From: an uncultured Collinsella sp. | GTDB taxonomy: Bacteria; Actinomycetota; Coriobacteriia; Coriobacteriales; Coriobacteriaceae | Reading direction: 5' to 3' | Length of the DNA stretch: 21,026 nt | NCBI GenBank assembly: GCA_900549345.1 | Contig: UROC01000029.1 | Span: 1-21,026, forward strand | Shown: in pieces, positions 15,249-21,026 of the stretch | How positions within the stretch are numbered: position 1 is the first letter of the stretch | Layout: the number at the start of each line of letters is the position of its first letter | Made by a program: the position numbers and the translations under genes | The notes under the pieces: model-generated | Database searches by the model: none | What the model was told of the DNA's origin: nothing | What the model saw: only the letters and a program-made list of their open reading frames with translations

Positions 15249-17189
15249 GTGGCCGGTCACGACAACATTCCAACGCTTGCCGAGCAGGTTTCGCGCGTTC
15301 CCACGCAGCCCGGCTGCTACCTTTGGAAAGACGCCAAGGGCGATGTCATCTACGTGGGCAAGGCGAAAAACCTGCGCGCCCGTATGCGTCAGTACGTGAC
15401 GCTGCAGGACGAGCGCCAGAAGATCCCGCTGATGATGCAGCTGGTGGCGAGCTTTGACTATATCGTGGTGGAGACCGAGCACGAGGCGTTGGTGCTCGAG
15501 CGCAATTTGATTGGTCAGTACCATCCGTACTTTAACGTCGACCTCAAGGATGACAAGAGCTACCCCTTTATCGCCATTACAAAGGGCGACCTGTATCCCG
15601 CTATCAAATACACGCGTGAGCGTCATAAGCCGGGAACGCGCTATTTTGGACCTTATACCGATAGCCGCGCGGCACGTGAGACGATAGATACGCTGCGCAA
15701 GGTTATCCCCATCTGCTCCGCATCCTGTGCGGAGTGGCGTCGTTGTCGCCGTATCGTCGAGTCCCACAAGGGCGAGGAAGACATCGTCAATATGATTTGC
15801 GCGCAAAACGGGCGCCCCTGCTTTGACTACCATGTCGGGCGCGGCCCGGGTGCGTGTGTCGGCGCGATTTCCCCGGCAGACTATGCCAAGAACGTCAAGC
15901 GTGTCGAGCGCTTTTTGTCGGGCCATCGCAAGGATGTCGTCGATGAGCTGACCTCCGAGATGACGGATGCCGCTGAGGCGCTCGACTTTGAGCGCGCGGC
16001 ACGCGTCAAACGTCGTTTGGAGGTCATCAGGGGTCTGGACGATCGTCAGCAAGTCGTTTTTCCCTCCAGTGTCGATATAGATGTCATCGGTTTCTATCGC
16101 GAGGAGACCATCTCCGCCGCTTGCGTCTTCGTCGTTCGCGAGGGCCGAACAGTTCGCACCTGCGAGTTCATTCTCGACAAGGGTCTTGATGTTGACGAGG
16201 AAGAGCTCCAGTCGGGCTTTCTTAAGCGCTATTACGACGAGACGGCTGATATTCCAGCTGAGGTCAACCTTTCCGTCGAGCTTGAGGATGCGGAAGCGCT
16301 GGGGGAGTGGCTTGCGGGCAAGCGTGAGCGTTCCTGCCATCTCCATAGGCCGCAGCGTGGCGAAAAGCACCGTCTGCTCGATATGGCATCCAAAAATGCG
16401 CGCCATGCCCTCATGCGCTACATGATGCGAACGGGGTACGCTGACGACCGCACCAATCAAGCGCTCCTGGAGCTCGAAAGTGCGTTGGCGCTGCCATCGC
16501 CGCCGTTGCGTATCGAGTGCTTCGATATCTCTACACTGCATGGCACCTTTACGGTCGCCTCGATGGTGGTGTTTACCAACGGGCGCGCCGACAAGAGTCA
16601 GTATCGTCGTTTTAAAATTCAGGCCGAATTGGACGAGGCAAACGACTTCGTGTCGATGTCCGAGGTTTTGGGACGACGTTATGCTCCCGAGCGCATGGCC
16701 GACGAGCGCTTTGGCTCGCGCCCCGATTTGCTCGTTGTCGATGGCGGTAAGCCGCAATTGACCGCTGCGATCAAGCAACTTGAGGCTCTTGGGCTCGATA
16801 TACCAGTTTGTGGCTTGGCAAAGGCCGATGAGGAGGTTTTCGTGCCTTGGGACGAGACTCCCGTCGTGCTGCCGACCGGGTCCGCGTCGCTCTATCTAAT
16901 TAAACAGGTGCGCGATGAATCGCACCGTTTTGCCATCACGTTCCATCGCGAATTGCGCGATAAAGCCATGACGGTTTCGGTACTCGATGACGTTCCAGGC
17001 GTGGGACCCACCAGAAAACGTGCCCTTATGCGCCATTTTGGCTCGATGAAGCGTTTGCGCGCGGCGAGCGAGCAAGAGATCGCGGAAGTTCGAGGCATTC
17101 CTGCCGATGTCGCCAAAGCGGTTCACGAGGCGCTCGTTGCATGGAATGCCGAGCGCGCCGAGGCGGCGGCAAAGCAATCCGAAAACTAA
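15249..17189 (+). CDS. uvrC: UvrABC system protein C (dual-incision nuclease)
   Basis: UvrC cuts the damaged strand on both sides of a lesion held by UvrB. The 646-residue product has all expected parts. The GIY-YIG nuclease domain comes first (PGCYLWKDAKG, then VIYVGKAKNLRARM, residues about 20-50), followed by a cysteine-containing region (156-203). Next are a UVR domain (about 235-270) and the RNase H-like second nuclease domain (IECFDIS, NDFVSMSEVL, DLLVVDGGKPQL). Tandem helix-hairpin-helix motifs close the protein (VPGVGPTRKRALMRHFGS, VRGIPADVAKAV). GTG 15249 is preferred over the GTG at 15243, which abuts the murJ stop, because AAGTAGG then stands 5 bases upstream. The difference is two residues. 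The cysteine region is unusual: it has an insertion of about 20 residues with Cys156, Cys160, Cys166 and Cys184, and Gly199 where a Cys is usual between Cys191 and Cys203. Confidence 0.96.
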   Translation: MAGHDNIPTLAEQVSRVPTQPGCYLWKDAKGDVIYVGKAKNLRARMRQYVTLQDERQKIPLMMQLVASFDYIVVETEHEALVLERNLIGQYHPYFNVDLKDDKSYPFIAITKGDLYPAIKYTRERHKPGTRYFGPYTDSRAARETIDTLRKVIPICSASCAEWRRCRRIVESHKGEEDIVNMICAQNGRPCFDYHVGRGPGACVGAISPADYAKNVKRVERFLSGHRKDVVDELTSEMTDAAEALDFERAARVKRRLEVIRGLDDRQQVVFPSSVDIDVIGFYREETISAACVFVVREGRTVRTCEFILDKGLDVDEEELQSGFLKRYYDETADIPAEVNLSVELEDAEALGEWLAGKRERSCHLHRPQRGEKHRLLDMASKNARHALMRYMMRTGYADDRTNQALLELESALALPSPPLRIECFDISTLHGTFTVASMVVFTNGRADKSQYRRFKIQAELDEANDFVSMSEVLGRRYAPERMADERFGSRPDLLVVDGGKPQLTAAIKQLEALGLDIPVCGLAKADEEVFVPWDETPVVLPTGSASLYLIKQVRDESHRFAITFHRELRDKAMTVSVLDDVPGVGPTRKRALMRHFGSMKRLRAASEQEIAEVRGIPADVAKAVHEALVAWNAERAEAAAKQSEN

Positions 17190-17214
17190 ACACGCCTCTA
17201 AACAACTGATATAC

Positions 17215-17243
17215 ATGATTGCGTGATTTTCAATCATTTATTT
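17215..17243 (+). terminator. AT-rich stem-loop after uvrC
   Basis: ATGATTG (17215-17221) pairs with CAATCAT (17231-17237) around a 9-base loop and is followed by TTATTTC. It starts 26 bases after the uvrC stop. The stem is AT-rich and short, so strength is doubtful, but it sits where the deacylase-murJ-uvrC operon should end. Confidence 0.5.
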
Positions 17244-17313
17244 CACGGCGATTACCAGCCGATTTCGGGTTTAATTGACGCTAAAACGTTTGACTAGCCA
17301 TGGTGAACAACCC

Positions 17314-17322
17314 TGCTATCCT
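17314..17322 (+). promoter_or_regulatory. Candidate extended -10 promoter of the ABC importer
   Basis: TGCTATCCT matches an extended -10 element (TGn followed by TATCCT). TTGACT at 17290-17295 is upstream but 21 bases away, too far for a standard -35. Transcription from about 17329 would give a leader of roughly 225 bases before the binding-protein ATG. The gene-free stretch 17190-17554 holds the uvrC terminator, this candidate promoter and the foldable leader. No open frame in it looks coding. Confidence 0.35.
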
Positions 17323-17349
17323 GCGGGTTGACGAAGACTGATATCTCAC

Positions 17350-17444
17350 CTCGTCGATACATACTGTCTGGCGAATCGTTTGTCAATGAATTCGGTGAAC
17401 GGTAGCAAATACCGTTCAAGCGTATGTATGTATCGGTCGCCGAG
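17350..17444 (+). ncRNA. Candidate structured leader RNA (three-way junction) upstream of the ABC importer
   Basis: Three nested pairings are seen directly. A perfect 10-bp outer helix joins CGATACATAC (17355-17364) and GTATGTATCG (17426-17435), possibly extended by CTCG (17350-17353) with CGAG (17441-17444). An inner 5-bp helix joins CGAAT (17372-17376) and ATTCG (17390-17394). A perfect 9-bp hairpin joins 17396-17404 and 17410-17418 around a GCAAA loop. Together they fold as a three-way junction, a layout common in riboswitches and other cis-regulatory RNAs. A GC-rich stem (CGGGGGC with GCTCCCG) lies downstream near 17500-17526, before the ribosome binding site. The 9-bp palindrome could instead be a protein operator. 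I do not recognise the class. Confidence 0.4.
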
Positions 17445-17554
17445 CGCGGCACCTCAGTTGGGTTCGTCGGTAGGTAAGGTATATATCGTCCGCAAGTTGC
17501 GCGGGGGCACGTCTAGGCGCTCCCGGGTAAGATTCTCTATTGATAGGAGAAGAC

Positions 17555-19168
17555 ATGGCCATCATCAACAAGGGTATGTCCAGGCGTTCGTTCCTCGGCC
17601 TCACCGGCAGCGTCGCTGCTGTCGCAGGGCTTGGTCTCACCGGCTGCGGTGGCAGCTCTAGCGACGAGGGTTCCGCTTCCGGTTCCACCGATTCCGCCAA
17701 CCGTGGCGGCGGCGTGATCACCGCTGGTTCCGCTTACGCTCCGTCCAGCTTCGATCCCGCCAGCACCGGCTCCGCTGTGGGCCTGGGTGCTAACTGGCAC
17801 GTCGTCGAGGGCCTCTACGGCATCGATTACCACGACTACAGCACCTTCAAAGAGCTCGCCACCGACGATCCCAAGTCTGTGGACGACACCACTTTCGAGG
17901 TCACCATCCGCAAGGGCGCCAAGTTCTCCGATGGCACCGAGGTCACCGCTGACGATGTCGTTGCCTCCTACACCGCTTGCGCCGCTTCCGCTACCTATGC
18001 TCCGTTCTTCCAGCCCTTCGAGTCCATCGAGGCCAAGGACGCCAGCACCGTGACGGTCAAGACCAAGGTCCCCAACTTCTCCCTGCTCAAGGATCGTCTG
18101 GCCATCGTCCGCGTTACCCCGGCCACCCAGACCGAGGAGGATCGCGCCAAGCAGCCGATCGGCTCCGGCCCCTGGATGTACGACTCTATCTCCGATACCG
18201 AGATCACCCTGGTTCCCAACCCCGAGTACAACGGTGAGTATGCTGCCGAGGATAAGAAGATCCAGTACAGCATCCTGACCGACCCCACCGCTCGCGTTAC
18301 CGCTCAGCAGGAGGGCTCCACGCTCGTTATGGAGCTCGTTACCGCTGACGCCGTCGACCAGCTCGAGAGCGCCGGCTGCAAGATCGATAACGTTCAGGGT
18401 TTCGGCACCCGCTTCATCATGTTCAACGTCGCCAAGGAGCCTTGGAACAACGTCAAGGTCCGTCAGGCTGTCATGTATGCGCTCGACACCGAGAAGATGG
18501 TCAGCAACACCTTCGCCGGCCTTGCCACCGCTGCCAGCTGCTACCTGCCCAAGAGCTTCACCAACTATCATGAGGCTTCCACGGTGTACAAGACCGACGC
18601 CAAGAAGGCTAAGAAGCTCATCGAGGAGTCTGGCATCACCACGGGAGCCATCACCCTGCGCACCACCGACAACGAGCAGATTAAGGGCATGGCCGCCCAG
18701 GTCAAGAATGACCTCGACGCTCTCGGCTTCGATGTGACCATCCAGACCGATACCTCGCCGGCCACCTACGCTGCCATCGACGGCGGCGAGGCCTACGATA
18801 TCCTCCTTGCCCCTGGCGATCCTTCCTGCTTCGGCGCCGACCCCGACCTGCTGCTCAACTGGTGGTACGGCGACAACGTCTGGATGCAGACCCGTTGCCC
18901 GTGGAAGGAGTCCGCTGAGTGGCAGAAGCTCCACGGTCTCATGGACGAGGCTCTTGCCGCCGAGGGCGATGAGCAGCAGAAGAAGTGGAACGAGTGCTTC
19001 GACATCATTGCCGACAACGCCGTTCTGTACCCCGTTGTCCACGTCAAGACCGTCTCCGCTTCCTGGGACGATCCGTCCACTGCGCCCAACGGCGAGGCCC
19101 TCGATGGCTTCAAGGGCATCGGCACGACGAGCATGTCCTTCAGGGGCGTTGCGACCGTCAAGGCGTAA
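17555..19168 (+). CDS. Peptide-type ABC transporter substrate-binding lipoprotein (SBP family 5)
   Basis: This 537-residue extracytoplasmic binding protein of the DppA/OppA (SBP_bac_5) family should deliver a peptide or similar solute to the permeases encoded next. The N-terminus carries a twin-arginine motif, SRRSFLG (Arg10-Arg11), a hydrophobic stretch and a lipobox LTGC ending at Cys31, followed by a Gly/Ser-rich tether. It is therefore a probable Tat-exported lipoprotein. The family region begins GGGVITAGSAYAPSSFDPAS, with the conserved FEVTIRKGAKFSDGTEVTADDVVASY segment near residue 115-140. Substrate class cannot be told from the sequence, since nickel, dipeptide and oligopeptide binders share this fold. 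The ATG at 17555 has AGGAG 5 bases upstream; Met8 is a weaker alternative. Codon use is strongly biased (Lys almost all AAG, Asn AAC, Ile ATC, Phe TTC) compared with upstream genes, suggesting high expression. Confidence 0.93.
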   Translation: MAIINKGMSRRSFLGLTGSVAAVAGLGLTGCGGSSSDEGSASGSTDSANRGGGVITAGSAYAPSSFDPASTGSAVGLGANWHVVEGLYGIDYHDYSTFKELATDDPKSVDDTTFEVTIRKGAKFSDGTEVTADDVVASYTACAASATYAPFFQPFESIEAKDASTVTVKTKVPNFSLLKDRLAIVRVTPATQTEEDRAKQPIGSGPWMYDSISDTEITLVPNPEYNGEYAAEDKKIQYSILTDPTARVTAQQEGSTLVMELVTADAVDQLESAGCKIDNVQGFGTRFIMFNVAKEPWNNVKVRQAVMYALDTEKMVSNTFAGLATAASCYLPKSFTNYHEASTVYKTDAKKAKKLIEESGITTGAITLRTTDNEQIKGMAAQVKNDLDALGFDVTIQTDTSPATYAAIDGGEAYDILLAPGDPSCFGADPDLLLNWWYGDNVWMQTRCPWKESAEWQKLHGLMDEALAAEGDEQQKKWNECFDIIADNAVLYPVVHVKTVSASWDDPSTAPNGEALDGFKGIGTTSMSFRGVATVKA

Positions 19169-19285
19169 GACTCGCTTGAGTCTGTATGCAGGATGTCGGT
19201 CGTTGGGACCGTATCCTCATAGTTGAAACAAAGACCCGGGCGACCTCGATGTCGCTCGGGTCTTGTAATGAGTATCCGTACTCAT
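19168..19285 (+). repeat. Four tandem stem-loops between binding-protein and permease genes
   Basis: Four consecutive inverted repeats fill most of the 157-base spacer. They are AGACTC/GAGTCT (19168-19173 with 19178-19183), CGGTC/GACCG (19197-19201 with 19207-19211), a 14-bp stem with one G-T pair (19231-19244 with 19251-19264, loop CTCGAT), and ATGAGTA/TACTCAT (19268-19274 with 19279-19285). The long third stem ends in TCTT, with no further T run, so it is at best a partial terminator. Such stem-loops after a binding-protein gene often protect the upstream mRNA and lower permease expression, which would fit the codon-bias difference between the genes. Confidence 0.65.
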
Positions 19286-19325
19286 ATACCAGTTGGTCCT
19301 ACCGACAAAAGAAAGGGGAGAGAAC

Positions 19326-20282
19326 GTGAACAACTTGCTACGTTTGATTGGAAGGCGTCTTGTGGCGCTGCCGATCATGGCATTGGGCGTCACCGTCCTG
19401 GTGTTCTTCCTTATGTCGTTCTCCAAGACCGACCCCGCCTACACGGCGTTGGGTGACGGTGCCTCGCCCGAGGCGGTTGCCGAGTACCATGAGAAGTATG
19501 GTCTGGACGACCCCTGGCCTGTGCGCTACGTGCGCTATATGGGCGATTTGATCCATGGTGACATGGGCACCTATGGTGCTGCTCGCAACTCCGTTGCCAA
19601 GCGCATCTCCACGGCCCTGCCCGTCACGATGCAGCTGACCTTCATCGGCCTTGCCATCGGTGCGGTCGTTTCGTTTTTACTCGGCGTCATCGCGGCACTG
19701 TATCGCGACAAATGGCCGGACCAAGTGATCCGCGTCTTTTCCATCGCCGGCTTGGCAACCCCGTCGTTCTGGCTTGCCGTTCTGTTGATCCTGCTGTTCT
19801 CTTCCTACCTTAAGGTGCTTCCGGCATCGGGTGCTCTGCCTCACTTCACCACGAATCCGGCTGGCTATCTGGGACGTATGATCATGCCCGCTATCGCCTT
19901 GGCATTTCCGCTGACGGGCCAGATGACTCGTATCGTGCGTACCGCCATGGTCGAGGAGCTCGATAAGGATTATGTCCGTATGGCTCGCGGCGCCGGCGTT
20001 CCCGAGAAGGTCGTCGTCGGCATCAACGTTCTTCGCAATGCGCTGATCACCCCGGTCACCACCCTCGGTCTTAAGATCGGTTACCTCATGGGCGGCGCCG
20101 TCGTCATCGAGGTTATCTTCAACCTCCCCGGCATGGGCACCGCGATTCTGCAGGGCGTTCAGGGCAACGAGGCGAACCTGGTTCAGGGCGTCGTTATCGT
20201 CGTTGCTCTTGCCTTCATCATCATCAACATCGTGGTTGACATGCTCTACCTGCTCATCAACCCGCGCATCAGGACGGTGTAG
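19326..20282 (+). CDS. ABC transporter permease, DppB/OppB type
   Basis: This 318-residue inner membrane permease pairs with a DppC-type subunit in peptide-type ABC importers. The N-terminus (LLRLIGRRLVALPIMALGVTVLVFFLMS) is the typical first membrane segment of the DppB group. It is followed by an external loop with DPAYTALG and the YGLDDPWPVRYVRYMGDL segment found in nearly all members. The cytoplasmic EAA loop that contacts the ATPase reads EELDKDYVRMARGAGVPEKVV (about residues 215-235). Five to six membrane segments are visible. The GTG at 19326 is chosen because AAGGGGAG precedes it at 5 bases and it begins the conserved N-terminus. The next permease gene starts 3 bases after its stop. 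Confidence 0.93.
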   Translation: MNNLLRLIGRRLVALPIMALGVTVLVFFLMSFSKTDPAYTALGDGASPEAVAEYHEKYGLDDPWPVRYVRYMGDLIHGDMGTYGAARNSVAKRISTALPVTMQLTFIGLAIGAVVSFLLGVIAALYRDKWPDQVIRVFSIAGLATPSFWLAVLLILLFSSYLKVLPASGALPHFTTNPAGYLGRMIMPAIALAFPLTGQMTRIVRTAMVEELDKDYVRMARGAGVPEKVVVGINVLRNALITPVTTLGLKIGYLMGGAVVIEVIFNLPGMGTAILQGVQGNEANLVQGVVIVVALAFIIINIVVDMLYLLINPRIRTV

Positions 20283-20285
20283 ATT

Positions 20286-21026
20286 ATGGTAAAGATTCGA
20301 GAGAAGCAAACCGAGCAGCTCGAGAAGGCTGCCTCCAAGGGGCTCAAGCTCGGTGGCTGGAAGAAGATGACGCTGTCTTCTAAGATTGCCGCCGTCGTGT
20401 TGGTGCTGGTCGCCCTGACTGCGATTCTGGCGCCCCTTCTTGCCCCCTATAGCCCGGTCGAGATTTTTACGGCTCGCCAGGCTCCCGGCAACGGATTTAT
20501 CTTCGGTACCGACGATAAGGGTCGCGACATTCTGTCGCGCATGCTCTACGGTGGTCGTTACTCGCTGATTATCGGCTTTGGCGCCACTGCCATGGCTCTG
20601 GTCTGCGGCTCGGTCGTGGGCGCCCTTGCGGCGGTTTCGCGCAAGGCCGTTTCCGAGACGATCATGCGTATCCTGGACATCATCATGTCCATCCCGGGCA
20701 TCGCCCTCGCGGCCGTCTTCGTCTCCATCCTGGGCAACTCCGTGCCGTCGATCATCTTCGCCATCGGCTTTATGTACGCTCCGCAGATTGCCCGTATCGT
20801 GCGCGCCAACATCGTGTCCGAGTACGGCGAGGACTATGTCCGCGCGGTCATCGTTTCCGGCGCCAAGGCTCCGTGGATTTTGATCAAGCATGTTCTGCGT
20901 AACTGCATCGCCCCGATCATGGTCTTCACCGTTACCCTGGTCGCCGACGCCATCATCTTCGAGGCCTCGCTGACCTTCATCGGCGCTGGTATCCAGGAGC
21001 CCACCGCTACCTGGGGCAACATCCTC
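20286..21026 (+). CDS. ABC transporter permease, DppC/OppC type (partial, cut by window end)
   Basis: The frame is open from the ATG at 20286 to the window edge, giving the first 247 residues of a protein normally near 280-320. The order is a charged cytoplasmic tail (about 30 residues, TEQLEKAASKGLKLGGWKKM), a first membrane segment with the LAPLLAPYSP motif (about 36-56), then FGTDDKGRDILSRMLYGGRYSL, which is the DppC-family signature. The inner-membrane core follows, and an EAA loop reads SEYGEDYVRAVIVSGAKAPW. The sequence stops in the conserved SLTFIGAGIQEPTATWGNIL region, just before the last membrane segment. No good ribosome binding site precedes the ATG, so translation is probably coupled to the dppB-type gene ending 3 bases upstream. 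ATPase genes are expected beyond the edge. Confidence 0.92.
   Translation, partial: MVKIREKQTEQLEKAASKGLKLGGWKKMTLSSKIAAVVLVLVALTAILAPLLAPYSPVEIFTARQAPGNGFIFGTDDKGRDILSRMLYGGRYSLIIGFGATAMALVCGSVVGALAAVSRKAVSETIMRILDIIMSIPGIALAAVFVSILGNSVPSIIFAIGFMYAPQIARIVRANIVSEYGEDYVRAVIVSGAKAPWILIKHVLRNCIAPIMVFTVTLVADAIIFEASLTFIGAGIQEPTATWGNIL

Noticed and set aside
16146..16158. CGAAC-A-GTTCG palindrome inside uvrC as a LexA site
   Set aside because: The half-sites are separated by 1 base rather than 4 and lie inside the coding sequence, so this is probably chance.
13785..16778. 997-codon open frame on the minus strand opposite murJ and uvrC
   Set aside because: It lies antisense to two clearly recognised genes. 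Its product is rich in His, Arg, Gln and Asp without domain motifs, as expected for the mirror frame of GC-biased codons, and no ribosome binding site supports it.
17190..17554. Small open frames in the gene-free stretch before the binding-protein gene
   Set aside because: The frames lack ribosome binding sites and have no recognisable similarity. The inverted repeats explain the stretch better as an untranslated leader.
17537..19042. 501-codon minus-strand frame opposite the binding-protein gene
   Set aside because: The repetitive Gly/Val/Leu/Asp composition mirrors the strongly biased codons of the plus-strand gene. There is no domain motif.
19677..20891. 404-codon minus-strand frame opposite the permease genes
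   Set aside because: Asp/His/Arg-rich mirror product without motifs, antisense to two permeases with clear family signatures.

Overview
This window looks like chromosomal core sequence from a GC-rich, Gram-positive-type anaerobe. The gene set and codon use fit Coriobacteriia best, probably Collinsella or a close relative. That placement is inference from the protein sequences and gene order, since no marker RNA is present. I see no tRNA, rRNA, CRISPR array, insertion sequence, phage gene or integration scar.

Left block (1-3708, + strand): a terminator of an unseen upstream gene, then coaE (dephospho-CoA kinase), an overlapping membrane-anchored lytic transglycosylase, and uvrB, closed by a strong terminator.

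Minus-strand block (3728-9850): in transcription order, an LTA-synthase-like membrane sulfatase-fold enzyme, an Mrp/NBP35 Fe-S carrier ATPase, an HI0933/YhiN-type flavoprotein, and a COG2509-type FAD-dependent dehydrogenase. The Mrp stop codon abuts the start codon of the HI0933-type gene. A hairpin separates the two flavoprotein genes.

Right block (9969-17243, + strand): uvrA with a candidate LexA/SOS operator, then a probable operon of a YbaK-type aminoacyl-tRNA deacylase, murJ (lipid II flippase) and uvrC. All three UvrABC excision-repair subunits therefore lie on one strand within about 16 kb, in three separate transcription units. UvrC has an unusual cysteine region.

Far right (17190-21026, + strand): a 365-base gene-free stretch with a candidate promoter and a foldable leader, then a peptide-type ABC importer. 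This comprises a Tat-type lipoprotein binding protein, a spacer with four tandem stem-loops, a DppB-type permease, and a DppC-type permease cut by the window edge. The ATPase genes are presumably further right.

I found no clearly new defence or biosynthetic system. The least explained pieces are the structured leader before the binding-protein gene, the four-hairpin spacer after it, and the altered cysteine pattern of UvrC.
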